Positions 24,137 to 33,484 of a stretch of 64,000 nt of DNA are shown here, piece by piece (the stretch's first letter is position 1; each line of letters starts with the position of its first letter). The position numbers were made by a program, and so were the translations under genes. This DNA comes from an uncultured Clostridium sp. GTDB lineage: Bacteria; Bacillota; Clostridia; Clostridiales; Clostridiaceae. The DNA is taken from positions 1 to 64,000 of the forward strand of contig CAKVLD010000004.1 of NCBI GenBank assembly GCA_934755305.1. Reading direction: 5' to 3'. The notes under the pieces are model-generated. The model did no database searches and had not been told where the DNA came from. It worked only from the letters and a program-made list of their open reading frames with translations.

Positions 24137-24185
24137 TTGACAATGTTAAGAAAAATAACTAAAATTATATAAGAACTTATGTTCG
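24137..24185 (+). promoter_or_regulatory. uvrA promoter with LexA-type operator
   Basis: TTGACA (24137-24142), 17-base spacer, TAAAAT (24160-24165), then GAAC-TTAT-GTTCG (24173-24185) at the transcription start. GAAC-N4-GTTC is the palindromic core of the Firmicute SOS box. Confidence 0.78.
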
Positions 24186-24244
24186 AGTTTAAATAAATGT
24201 AATAAGTTAAAAATATAGATATATGAATGGAAAGGGGAATTAAG

Positions 24245-27067
24245 ATGAAAGATAAGATAATTATTAAAGGTGCTAAAGTTAATAATTTAAAAAATGTAGA
24301 TTTAGAAATACCTAGAGATAAATTAGTAGTATTTACTGGTCTTTCAGGATCAGGTAAATCATCTTTAGCTTTTGATACTCTTTATGCAGAAGGACAAAGA
24401 AGATATGTAGAATCTTTATCTGCTTACGCAAGACAATTTTTAGGACAAATGAACAAGCCGGATGTTGAATATATAGAAGGACTATCACCAGCTATTTCAA
24501 TAGACCAAAAAACTACAAGTAAAAATCCGAGGTCTACAGTAGGAACTATAACAGAAATATATGACTATTTAAGATTATTGTATGCAAGAATTGGAACACC
24601 ATATTGTCCGAAATGTGGTAAAAAAATTAGTAAGCAATCTATTGATCAAATTGTAGATCAAGTTATGGATTTAGGAGATAGGACAAAAATTCAAATTTTA
24701 GCTCCAGTAATTAGAGGAAAAAAAGGTCTTCATGAAAAGGTAATTAATAATATAAAAAAAGATGGATTTATTAGAGCTAGAATAGATGGAGAAGTTTACG
24801 ACTTAACAGAAGATGAAATAAAATTAGAAAAGAATAACAAGCATAATATAGAAGCTGTTGTAGATAGAATTGTAATAAAGGAAGGGATAGAAGGAAGACT
24901 TTCTGATTCCATAGAAACAGCTTTGAAACTTGGAGATGGATTAGTTTTAGTAAATATAATAGGTGGCGAAGATATATTATTTAGTGAAAAATTTGCATGT
25001 CCTGATTGTGGAATAAGTATAGAAGAGTTAGAACCAAGATTATTTTCATTTAATTCTCCTTTTGGAAAATGTGATTGTTGTGATGGACTTGGAACTTTAT
25101 ATGAAATAGATGAAAACTTAGTAATTCCTAATAAGGATTTAAGTATATTAGAAGGGGCTATTGTTACTTGGGGTGAAGGTAGATTAAAGGAAGAATCATG
25201 GACTTTTGCTATTTTAAAAGCCTTAACTGAGAAATATGATTTTTCATTAAATACTCCAATTAAGGAATTGTCTCCAAAGGTATTAGATATATTACTTTAT
25301 GGGACAAAAGGAGAAAAGTTAAAGGTGGAATATACTAGAGATGGGGTTAAATCAGTTTATAACCATGCGTATGAAGGAGAAATTAATTCATTAAGAAGAA
25401 GATATGCAGAAACTAACTCAGATTTAATTAAAGGTGAAATAGAACAATATATGAGTGATAATTATTGTCCTAAGTGTCATGGAGCTAGATTAAAAAAAGA
25501 AGCTTTAGCAGTTAAAGTTGGAGATCTTAATATAAATGAATTTACAAAGCTTTCTATTAAAGAAGAATTAGATTTTATAAATGGAATAGAATTGTCAGAG
25601 AAGAATAAAATTATTAGTGAGCAAATTGTGAAAGAGATAAGAAGCAGGCTGGAATTTTTGGTTAATGTAGGACTAGATTACTTAACTCTTGCAAGAAATT
25701 CTGGAACTTTGTCAGGAGGAGAAGCTCAAAGAATTAGATTAGCCACTCAAATAGGGTCATCTTTAATGGGAGTATTATATATTTTAGATGAGCCAAGTAT
25801 AGGACTTCACCAAAGAGATAATGATAAGTTAATAGCAACGTTAAAAAATTTAAGAGATGTAGGAAACACTGTAATTGTTGTTGAGCATGATGAAGATACC
25901 ATGAGAGAATCGGATTACATTGTAGATATAGGACCAGGAGCTGGTGAACATGGTGGTGAAATAGTTGCAGCAGGAACTTTAGAAGAAATAATGAAAAATG
26001 AAAAATCTATTACTGGGCAATATTTGGTTGGTAAAAAGAAAATTGAGACACCTAAAGCAAGACGAAAAGGTAATGGTAAAAAAATAACTGTGAAAGGTGC
26101 AAAAGAAAATAACTTAAAAAACTTAAATGTATCTATACCTTTAGGAACTTTAACTATGGTTACTGGAGTATCTGGTTCAGGAAAAAGTACATTAGTTAAT
26201 GAAATATTATATAAGGGCTTAAATAAGTTGGTTAATAAGAGTAAGAATCCTGTTGGTAAATATAAAGAAATTATAGGATATGAAAATATAGATAAAATTA
26301 TAGATATAGATCAAAGTCCAATAGGAAGAACTCCAAGATCAAATCCGGCTACTTATACAGGTACTTTTGATATAATAAGAGAATTGTTTGCGCAAACTCA
26401 AGAAGCAAAGGCAAGAGGATATAAGCCTGGAAGATTTTCTTTTAATGTAAAAGGTGGAAGATGTGAAGCTTGTTCTGGTGATGGAATTATAAAAATAGAA
26501 ATGCAATTTTTATCAGATGTTTATGTTCCTTGTGAAGTTTGTAAAGGAAAAAGATATAATAGAGAGACTTTAGAGGTAAAGTATAAAGGTAAAAATATAG
26601 ATAATATATTAAATATGACAGTTGAAGAAGGATTAGAATTCTTTGAGAACTTACCAAGAATAAAGAATAAGTTACAAACTTTATATGATGTAGGATTAGG
26701 TTATGTTAGATTAGGTCAACCTTCTACCCAATTATCAGGTGGGGAAGCTCAAAGAATTAAATTAGCCTACGAGTTATCTAAGAGAAGTACAGGAAAAACA
26801 CTATATATTTTAGATGAACCAACTACAGGATTACATATAGATGATGTAAATAGACTGATTGCAATTCTACAAAGGTTGGTAGATGCAGGTAATACTGTTG
26901 TAGTAATAGAACATAATTTGGATATGATTAAATGTGCTGATTATATAATTGATTTAGGGCCAGAAGGTGGCGATAAGGGTGGAACATTAGTTGCAGAAGG
27001 TACACCTGAAAAGATAGCAAGTAATGAAAAATCACATACAGGTAAGTATTTGGAAAAGATTCTCTAA
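24245..27067 (+). CDS. uvrA: Excinuclease ABC subunit A
   Basis: 940 residues, full length. Damage-sensing ABC-type ATPase dimer of nucleotide excision repair. Two ATPase modules: Walker A GLSGSGKSS near 32 and GVSGSGKST near 640, with signatures LSGGEAQRIRLATQIG and LSGGEAQRIKLAYELS. Zinc sites are CPKCGKK, the CPDCGIS..CDCCDGLGT pair, CPKCHGAR and CEACSGDG..CEVCKGKRYN. ATG 24245 follows AAGGGG; an earlier in-frame start at 24227 overlaps this site. It is transcribed from its own LexA-type promoter, not with uvrB. Confidence 0.98.
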   Translation: MKDKIIIKGAKVNNLKNVDLEIPRDKLVVFTGLSGSGKSSLAFDTLYAEGQRRYVESLSAYARQFLGQMNKPDVEYIEGLSPAISIDQKTTSKNPRSTVGTITEIYDYLRLLYARIGTPYCPKCGKKISKQSIDQIVDQVMDLGDRTKIQILAPVIRGKKGLHEKVINNIKKDGFIRARIDGEVYDLTEDEIKLEKNNKHNIEAVVDRIVIKEGIEGRLSDSIETALKLGDGLVLVNIIGGEDILFSEKFACPDCGISIEELEPRLFSFNSPFGKCDCCDGLGTLYEIDENLVIPNKDLSILEGAIVTWGEGRLKEESWTFAILKALTEKYDFSLNTPIKELSPKVLDILLYGTKGEKLKVEYTRDGVKSVYNHAYEGEINSLRRRYAETNSDLIKGEIEQYMSDNYCPKCHGARLKKEALAVKVGDLNINEFTKLSIKEELDFINGIELSEKNKIISEQIVKEIRSRLEFLVNVGLDYLTLARNSGTLSGGEAQRIRLATQIGSSLMGVLYILDEPSIGLHQRDNDKLIATLKNLRDVGNTVIVVEHDEDTMRESDYIVDIGPGAGEHGGEIVAAGTLEEIMKNEKSITGQYLVGKKKIETPKARRKGNGKKITVKGAKENNLKNLNVSIPLGTLTMVTGVSGSGKSTLVNEILYKGLNKLVNKSKNPVGKYKEIIGYENIDKIIDIDQSPIGRTPRSNPATYTGTFDIIRELFAQTQEAKARGYKPGRFSFNVKGGRCEACSGDGIIKIEMQFLSDVYVPCEVCKGKRYNRETLEVKYKGKNIDNILNMTVEEGLEFFENLPRIKNKLQTLYDVGLGYVRLGQPSTQLSGGEAQRIKLAYELSKRSTGKTLYILDEPTTGLHIDDVNRLIAILQRLVDAGNTVVVIEHNLDMIKCADYIIDLGPEGGDKGGTLVAEGTPEKIASNEKSHTGKYLEKIL

Positions 27068-27182
27068 GGGAGAGTGTTTTGGGAAATACGTCATTACAAA
27101 ATATGTAATAGATTTTTTATGGTTTTATGTAAAAATTGTTGTATAATCTATTTAGCAAACAAAATAGATTTGAGGTGAAAAT

Positions 27183-27620
27183 ATGAGTTTTTCAAAGATG
27201 TCAGCAGTTGTCTTTGGTATAGCTTTTATAATAATTCTATATGTAATAATCTATTATGCGTTAAAAATAATGTATAAGGATGTTAAGGGTGGAGGACGTA
27301 GACGAACCTCACAAGGTAAGAAGAGCTATGGAATTGAGGTTATGGAAGTTGTAGGAAATAGCAATTTAAAAAAAGGTGCTGTAGTACCTATTCGTGGAAT
27401 AGTCACTATAGGTAGAAAAAATGATAATTCGATAGTTTTATCAGATCAACATGTTTCTAGTAATCATGCTAGATTTGTTATTAAGAATAACATATTATTT
27501 ATTGAGGACTTAAACAGTACTAATGGAACATATGTTAATGGAAAAAAAGTTGAAGGAAAAGTTAAGCTTTTTGGAAAAGATGAGATAAAGATAGGTTCAA
27601 CAAGTTTTATGGTGCTATAA
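27183..27620 (+). CDS. Membrane-anchored FHA-domain protein
   Basis: 145 residues. One N-terminal membrane helix (about 9-29), a basic linker (GGGRRRTSQGKK), then a forkhead-associated domain about 62-145 with the phosphothreonine-binding signature: VTIGRKNDNSIVLSD, VSSNHARF, DLNSTNGTYVNGKKV. It should recruit Thr-phosphorylated partners (Ser/Thr kinase signalling) to the membrane. The next two genes encode SEDS and transpeptidase proteins. The same FHA-RodA-PBP trio is known beside the PknB kinase in actinobacteria (FhaB), suggesting phospho-control of wall synthesis; no kinase gene lies in this window. GAGGTG precedes the ATG. Confidence 0.9.
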   Translation: MSFSKMSAVVFGIAFIIILYVIIYYALKIMYKDVKGGGRRRTSQGKKSYGIEVMEVVGNSNLKKGAVVPIRGIVTIGRKNDNSIVLSDQHVSSNHARFVIKNNILFIEDLNSTNGTYVNGKKVEGKVKLFGKDEIKIGSTSFMVL

Positions 27621-27645
27621 GAATTCAATATTTTGAGGTGATTAC

Positions 27646-28863
27646 ATGAAAGGACGAAGAGATGAGAAGAAGCTATTAATAATTACTTATATTTTTTGTA
27701 TAGCTCTTTTTGGTAAATTAGCGATTATAACTAATCCTATTGATAAGAATGCTGTAATTATGGGAGCATCAGTATGTATAGTTATTGGAATATCTCATTT
27801 TGTAATAAGGAAATTTTATCCAGATGGAGATAAGTTTTTACTTATATTTGCATGTATATTATCAATAATAGGAATAGCTATGATTTATAGAATTAAACCA
27901 GCTGAAGGAATAAAACAATTAATTTGGTTTGGTGCAGGTATTGCTGTGTACTTGTTAACAGTAATTATCTTTCCTGATATGAACAAGTTATCTAAATATA
28001 AATATGTTTATTTAGGATTTACTTTAGTACTTATGCCATTAGCATATTTATTTGGGACAGAAAAGTATGGTGCTAGCAACTGGGTATACATAGGAAGCTT
28101 TGGTTTTCAGCCATCTGAATTTGCAAAGATTGCTTTAGTATTATATTTAGCATCTGTATTAAAGAATTTTAAAAATGAAAGTGGTATTAGTAATATTAAG
28201 AGCTTAATCGAACCAGCTTTAGTAGTGATGTTTTCTTTAGGGTGCCTAGTTTTACAAAAAGACTTAGGTTCAGCTTTAATATTTTTTGGAGTATCTATAT
28301 CAATACTTTATACAGCTACATCAAAGAAAAAGTATGTCTTTACATGTTTAGGGTTATTTGCAGTAGGTTCTGTTATTGCATATAAGCTATTTGGGCATGT
28401 AAGAAATAGAGTTATGATATGGTTAGATCCATGGGCATACGCATCAGATGAAGGATATCAAATTGTAGAAGGTTTATATTCTATTTCTTCGGGAGGAATG
28501 CTAGGTTCTGGATTGGGTGAAGGATATCCAGGATTTGTTCCAGTACCAACTTCAGATTATATATTTGCAGCTATATGTGAAGAGTTTGGTATGGTTTTTG
28601 GAATAGGAATTATGATATTAATGTTTTTAATGTTTTATAGAGGTATAAGAGCAGCTTTTGTAACTGAAAATAAATTTTCACAAATAACAGCTGTAGGTTT
28701 AAGTACAATGATTGCATGTCAAACTTTAGTTATAATAGCAGGTATTTTTGCAATTATACCGCTAACAGGAATAACTCTTCCTTTTGTTAGTTATGGTGGT
28801 AGTTCGATATTAACTACTTATTTTGCCTTAGGATTATTACAAAAGGTATCTGAGGAGGGTTAA
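27646..28863 (+). CDS. SEDS-family peptidoglycan glycosyltransferase (FtsW/RodA/SpoVE-like)
   Basis: 405 residues, about ten membrane segments. SEDS features: SNWVYIGSFGFQPSEFAKIALVLYLA near 145-170, LVLQKDLGSALIFFGV, the GYQIVEGLYSISSGGMLGSGLGEGYP loop and the C-terminal PLTGITLPFVSYGGSSILTTYFALG. It polymerises lipid II into glycan strands together with a class B PBP, here the next gene. RodA-like and FtsW-like cannot be separated by eye; pairing with a small PBP and FHA protein argues for a dedicated third pair rather than the main divisome set. GAGGTG precedes the ATG. Confidence 0.93.
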   Translation: MKGRRDEKKLLIITYIFCIALFGKLAIITNPIDKNAVIMGASVCIVIGISHFVIRKFYPDGDKFLLIFACILSIIGIAMIYRIKPAEGIKQLIWFGAGIAVYLLTVIIFPDMNKLSKYKYVYLGFTLVLMPLAYLFGTEKYGASNWVYIGSFGFQPSEFAKIALVLYLASVLKNFKNESGISNIKSLIEPALVVMFSLGCLVLQKDLGSALIFFGVSISILYTATSKKKYVFTCLGLFAVGSVIAYKLFGHVRNRVMIWLDPWAYASDEGYQIVEGLYSISSGGMLGSGLGEGYPGFVPVPTSDYIFAAICEEFGMVFGIGIMILMFLMFYRGIRAAFVTENKFSQITAVGLSTMIACQTLVIIAGIFAIIPLTGITLPFVSYGGSSILTTYFALGLLQKVSEEG

Positions 28864-28866
28864 GAG

Positions 28867-30336
28867 ATGAATGATTTTAGAAATAGTGTAAAACATGTAA
28901 TGACAGTATTTTTGGTTTTCTTTGTGGCGCTTATTTCTTATATAGCATATTTTCAAGCTTTTAAGGCCCATGATATTGCGACAGATACATCGAATAAAAG
29001 ATTATGGGCAAAGAGAAATGAGGTTCTAAGGGGAACTATATATGATAGAAATGGAAATGCATTAACTAGTGGTGAAAAGACAGGTGATTTAACTCAGTCT
29101 CGTAGCTACATTGGCGGTGATGTTTATACTCATGCTTTAGGATATATGAGTCAAAAATATGGACTTACAGGTTTGGAAAAAGCTTATGATGAAGAATTAT
29201 CTACTTATACTAGTACGACAAAATCAGGATTAGTAAGTTTTATGCAGGATTTTAGTCTTGATAAACTAAAAGAAGCTTTTAATACAAGAGATCAAGAAGA
29301 GGTTAAGGTAGGTAATGGAATAATAACAACTTTAAATCCAACTATACAGCAAGCAGCATATGATGCAATAGGTAGCGATAGAGGAGCAGCAGTTGTGTTA
29401 AATCCAAAAACAGGAGAAGTATTAGCTATGGTATCTAAGCCAAGCTATAATCCAAATGATTTAGATGCAGCTATGGCAGCAGCAAACGCAGGTACAGCTG
29501 AAAATTCCCCTTTAATAAATAGAGCTACATCTGGATTATATCCTCCTGGTTCAACTTTCAAGACCATAACCACAGCAAGTGCATTAGAAAATATATCTGG
29601 TGTGAAAAATAAAATTTTTGAGGATAATGGAAAAATAGTATTTAATTCTACTCAATCACTTCAAAATGCTGGTGGTAGTTCTTATGGACCTCAAAGTTTA
29701 GAACAAGCATTTATAAATTCAAGTAATGTTGTATTTGGTACATTAGCTATGGAGTTAGGAAATAGCAAGCTAAAGGCTACAGCTGAAAAGTTTGGATTTA
29801 ATAATGAAGTTCCTACTACTGGATTTAGCCTTACAAAAAGTTCATTTCCTACATTAGAAAGTTATGAAAAAGGAATGATAGCTCAATCTGGTATAGGTCA
29901 AAGTAGCATAGTAGCAACACCAATGCAAATGGCTTTAGTTGCAAGCACTATAGCTAATAATGGTGTTATGATGCAACCAACTCTTGTTAATGAAGTAGTT
30001 GATATGAATAAAAATTCTTTAAATAAGACAACATATAAAAAGTATGGGCAAGTTCTTTCAAGTAATGATGCACAAACTATAGCAGGATATATGAAGAATT
30101 TAGTGGATGATCATGCTTGGGCAGATTTCAGAGGAATAGATGCAGCAGGAAAAACAGGTACAGCTGATCACACAGATTCTAATGGAAAGTTAGCTACTCC
30201 TCATTCATGGTTTATAGGGTTTGCTCCATCAGATAATCCACAAATAGCAGTAGCAGTAATTATTGAAAATGGTAATTGGGGTGCAACAGCAGCAGCACCT
30301 GCCGCAGCAAAAATTATAAAAGCTGCATTAAAATAA
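28867..30336 (+). CDS. Class B-type penicillin-binding protein (PbpA-like transpeptidase)
   Basis: 489 residues. N-terminal membrane anchor (about 10-30), a short linker domain, then the transpeptidase domain from about 155: SxxK motif PPGSTFKT, SxN motif SSNVVFG and KTG motif AGKTGTAD near 430. No glycosyltransferase domain, so it crosslinks strands made by the preceding SEDS partner. Size and layout match actinobacterial PbpA and clostridial homologues. GAGGAGGG sits in the end of the upstream gene, so the three genes FHA-SEDS-PBP form one coupled unit, closed by a terminator. Confidence 0.94.
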   Translation: MNDFRNSVKHVMTVFLVFFVALISYIAYFQAFKAHDIATDTSNKRLWAKRNEVLRGTIYDRNGNALTSGEKTGDLTQSRSYIGGDVYTHALGYMSQKYGLTGLEKAYDEELSTYTSTTKSGLVSFMQDFSLDKLKEAFNTRDQEEVKVGNGIITTLNPTIQQAAYDAIGSDRGAAVVLNPKTGEVLAMVSKPSYNPNDLDAAMAAANAGTAENSPLINRATSGLYPPGSTFKTITTASALENISGVKNKIFEDNGKIVFNSTQSLQNAGGSSYGPQSLEQAFINSSNVVFGTLAMELGNSKLKATAEKFGFNNEVPTTGFSLTKSSFPTLESYEKGMIAQSGIGQSSIVATPMQMALVASTIANNGVMMQPTLVNEVVDMNKNSLNKTTYKKYGQVLSSNDAQTIAGYMKNLVDDHAWADFRGIDAAGKTGTADHTDSNGKLATPHSWFIGFAPSDNPQIAVAVIIENGNWGATAAAPAAAKIIKAALK

Positions 30337-30352
30337 TATAATTTAAATAAAG

Positions 30353-30384
30353 AAAATGGAGCTTTTAGTAAAGTTCCATTTTTT
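30353..30384 (+). terminator. Terminator of the FHA-SEDS-PBP operon
   Basis: AAAATGGA (30353-30360) pairs with TCCATTTT within 30375-30383, with an inner GCTTT/AAAG pairing, then T residues. Confidence 0.8.
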
Positions 30385-30410
30385 GTACATAATTAACTTT
30401 GGAGGAATAT

Positions 30411-32273
30411 ATGTTTGATTTTGAATACCAATTAAAAATACTTCCAGATAAGCCTGGCGTTTATTTGATGAAAAATTCTCTTGGAGAAATTATATATGTT
30501 GGTAAAGCTAAAATATTAAAAAATAGAGTTAGACAATACTTTCAAAATTCTAAAAATCATACTCAAAAGGTGAAGAGTATGGTTAAGAATATAGCTGAAT
30601 TTGAATATATAGTAACTGATTCAGAAATGGAAGCTTTAATATTAGAAGGGAATTTAATAAAAAAACATAGACCTAGATATAATATTGCTCTAAAAGATGA
30701 TAAGTTTTATCCTTTTATAAAGGTAACTACTAACGAGGATTTTCCAAGAGTATTTATAACTAGAAACTTTGTTAAAGATGGTAATAAGTATTTTGGGCCA
30801 TATACTAATGTAACTGCAGTTCATGAAACTATGAATCTTATTAGAAAAATATTTCCTATAAGAACATGTAAGATGAATATAGTAGAGGGGATGGAACCAG
30901 TTAGACCTTGTTTGAATTATCATATAAAAAAATGTAATGCACCTTGTGCTGGATATGTAAGTAAAGAAGAATACAAGAAAATAGTAGATGAAATAGTAGA
31001 TATATTAAGCGGAAAGGATAAAAGTATAGTTAATAAGTTAAAGTCAGAAATGCAAGAAGCTTCATCAAATTTAGAATTTGAAAAAGCAGCATCTTTACGT
31101 GATAAGATGCTAGCGATAAATAACTTAGTAGAAAGACAAAAGGTATTTAGAGTTGTAGAAGGTGATGAAGATTTTATTAACTTGTATAAGGATGAAAAAG
31201 ATACGTGTATACAAATATTCTTTTTAAGAAATGGAAAAATAACAGGAAGAGAGCATTTTATAATAGAAAATAGTGCAGATGAAGATGATGGAGAATTATT
31301 ATCGGAATTTGTTACAAGTTTTTATTCGGGGTCAGCAAAAGTTTCAAAAAATATTTATGTGCCAACTATTGTAGATGAAGAACTATTAGAAGAGTTTTTA
31401 ACAATAAAAAGAGGGTCAAAAGTTTGGCTTAAAGTTCCTAAAAAAGGTGAAAAGAAAGACTTATTAGAGCTAGTAAAAAATAATGCAAAATTAACTCTAG
31501 AACAATTTAAAGATAAGATACTTAAGGACAAGGAGATAAATAAAGTTGCTTTAATGGAACTTGTGGAGGTATTAGATTTAGATGGAATTCCTAATAGGAT
31601 AGAAGCTTACGATATTTCGAATATACAAGGTGTTGATTCAGTTGGAAGTATGATAGTTTTTGAAGAAGGAAAAGCTAGAAATAGTGATTATAGAAAATTT
31701 AAAATAAAAACAGTTCAAGGTGCTGATGATTATAGTAGTATGAGAGAAGTATTAACTAGAAGATTTGAGCATGGGTTAAGGGAAATCAAAGAGATTCAAT
31801 CTAGAAATCTAGAATTTTCAAAAGGAAAGTTTTCTAGTTTCCCAGACCTTATAATGATGGATGGTGGTAAAGGACAAGTAAATATAGCTTTAGAAGTTTT
31901 AGAATCTTTAGGAATAGAAATTGATGTATGTGGATTAGTTAAAGATGATAAACATCAAACAAGAGGAATAATATATAACAATGAGGAAATAATGATAGAC
32001 AGAACTTCAAATTTAATGCAGCTTATTAGAAAAATTCAAGATGAAGTACACCGTTTTGCTATAACATATCATAGAATAGTTAGAGATAAAAGAACTCTTC
32101 ATTCTGTATTAGATGATGTACCACATGTTGGGCAGAAGAGGAAAGGTGAGCTCTTAAAAAAATTTGGAGGAGTAGAAAACATAAAAAAAGCAACTTTGGC
32201 TGAACTTATGGAAACACCAAGTATAGATAAAAAAAGTGCGGAGAGTATAATAAACTATTTTAAGGGAAAATAG
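30411..32273 (+). CDS. uvrC: Excinuclease ABC subunit C
   Basis: 620 residues. Dual-incision nuclease of nucleotide excision repair. GIY-YIG nuclease at the N-terminus (PDKPGVYLMKNSLGEIIYVGKAKILKNRV, near 9-38), Cys-rich PIRTCKMNIVEGMEPVRPC...CNAPC, UVR domain near 205-235 (SNLEFEKAASLRDKM) that meets UvrB, RNase H-like second nuclease (EAYDISNIQG, DLIMMDGGKGQVN, VCGLVKDDKHQTRG) and a C-terminal helix-hairpin-helix pair (HVGQKRKGELLKKFGG). ATG 30411 has GGAGGA 5 bases upstream; the TTG at 30399 overlaps that site. No LexA box was seen before it, unlike uvrA and uvrB. Confidence 0.97.
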   Translation: MFDFEYQLKILPDKPGVYLMKNSLGEIIYVGKAKILKNRVRQYFQNSKNHTQKVKSMVKNIAEFEYIVTDSEMEALILEGNLIKKHRPRYNIALKDDKFYPFIKVTTNEDFPRVFITRNFVKDGNKYFGPYTNVTAVHETMNLIRKIFPIRTCKMNIVEGMEPVRPCLNYHIKKCNAPCAGYVSKEEYKKIVDEIVDILSGKDKSIVNKLKSEMQEASSNLEFEKAASLRDKMLAINNLVERQKVFRVVEGDEDFINLYKDEKDTCIQIFFLRNGKITGREHFIIENSADEDDGELLSEFVTSFYSGSAKVSKNIYVPTIVDEELLEEFLTIKRGSKVWLKVPKKGEKKDLLELVKNNAKLTLEQFKDKILKDKEINKVALMELVEVLDLDGIPNRIEAYDISNIQGVDSVGSMIVFEEGKARNSDYRKFKIKTVQGADDYSSMREVLTRRFEHGLREIKEIQSRNLEFSKGKFSSFPDLIMMDGGKGQVNIALEVLESLGIEIDVCGLVKDDKHQTRGIIYNNEEIMIDRTSNLMQLIRKIQDEVHRFAITYHRIVRDKRTLHSVLDDVPHVGQKRKGELLKKFGGVENIKKATLAELMETPSIDKKSAESIINYFKGK

Positions 32274-32398
32274 AAAAAATTTAATATAAATAATATAAAC
32301 TTGAGTTTGTACCTTGTTTAATAGAATGTTATACTTTATACTTAGTAAATGAGACTTTTAGAATGAGAAAATTTATTAAGAAATTTGAGGAGCTAAAT

Positions 32399-33313
32399 AT
32401 GAATCAGTACTTAAAATATAGAGATTTATTTGAAAAAATTTATTCAGAAAATGAAATGATGATAGATGAAAATATGAGTAACCACATATACTTTAAAGTT
32501 GGAGGACCAGCTGATATATTAGTAAGTCCATCTAGTATAGATCAATTACTAGAAACTTTAAAGATATGTAAAGAAAATAATATTCCATACTATATAATTG
32601 GAAATGGTTCTAACCTTTTAGTTAAAGATGGTGGAATTAGAGGAGTAGTAATTAAGCTAGTAAATTTAAATAAAATTCAATCAAGAGGAAATTTCATAAA
32701 GGCAGAAGCAGGTGTTTTACTTAAGGATGTATCTAAGAGAGCAGTTGAAAATTCTTTAACAGGATTTGAATTTGCTTGTGGTATTCCAGGATCTGTAGGT
32801 GGTGCCGTATTTATGAATGCTGGTGCCTATGATGGAGAAATTAAAAACGTAATAAAAGAAGCGGAAGTTATAGATCAAAATGGAAACCTTATATTCCTGG
32901 ATAAAGAACAATTGGAATTAGGCTATAGAACTTCAAAAGTGATGAAAGAAAATTATGTGGTTGTAAGTGCCTTATTCCAATTAGAAGAAGGAAATGAAGA
33001 GAAAATTCAAGGTAGAGTAGATGAATTAACTGCTAAGAGAGAAGAAAAACAACCTTTAGAGTATCCATCAGCAGGTAGTACATTTAAGAGACCAGAAGGA
33101 TATTTTGCAGGAAAGTTAATACAAGATGCAGGATTAAAGGGGTACTCTATAGGAGGAGCTGCAGTTTCAAGTAAACATTCTGGATTTGTAATAAACAAAG
33201 GGGGAGCTACTGCTAAGGATATTTTAGATCTAATTGCTCATATTCAAAAAGAAGTTAAAGATCAATTTGGGGTAGATTTATATCCTGAAGTTAGAATATT
33301 AGGAGAAGAATAA
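32399..33313 (+). CDS. murB: UDP-N-acetylenolpyruvoylglucosamine reductase
   Basis: 304 residues. FAD enzyme reducing UDP-GlcNAc-enolpyruvate to UDP-MurNAc in wall precursor synthesis. MSNHIYFKVGGPADILVSP starts the FAD domain, YYIIGNGSNLLVKDGG and FACGIPGSVGGAVFMNAGAYDGE bind FAD, SAGSTFKRPEGYFAGKLI carries the catalytic Ser, and YPEVRILG the final Glu. Start at ATG 32399 behind TGAGGAGC; the longer frame from 32363 has no ribosome site. It lies between uvrC and rapZ, in the usual clostridial order. No clear terminator follows, though 33338-33391 can fold weakly. Confidence 0.96.
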   Translation: MNQYLKYRDLFEKIYSENEMMIDENMSNHIYFKVGGPADILVSPSSIDQLLETLKICKENNIPYYIIGNGSNLLVKDGGIRGVVIKLVNLNKIQSRGNFIKAEAGVLLKDVSKRAVENSLTGFEFACGIPGSVGGAVFMNAGAYDGEIKNVIKEAEVIDQNGNLIFLDKEQLELGYRTSKVMKENYVVVSALFQLEEGNEEKIQGRVDELTAKREEKQPLEYPSAGSTFKRPEGYFAGKLIQDAGLKGYSIGGAAVSSKHSGFVINKGGATAKDILDLIAHIQKEVKDQFGVDLYPEVRILGEE

Positions 33314-33443
33314 TTTTAACTAGATAATTATAGTTTGAGAGATAAGTTTTAACAAAGATATTTTTATTTTTGTTAGGTTGTCTCTTAACTTTTGTGAAAA
33401 AATATATGTGTATAAAAGCTTATGTATTGTTACAATGAAGTTA

Positions 33444-33452
33444 TGGTATAAT
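33444..33452 (+). promoter_or_regulatory. Extended -10 promoter before rapZ
   Basis: TGgTATAAT, with TTGTTA 14 bases upstream being too close for a standard -35. It lies 32 bases before the rapZ ATG. Confidence 0.5.
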
Positions 33453-33484
33453 ATACTTATAAAAAGTAGGATGGGAGGAAGAAT

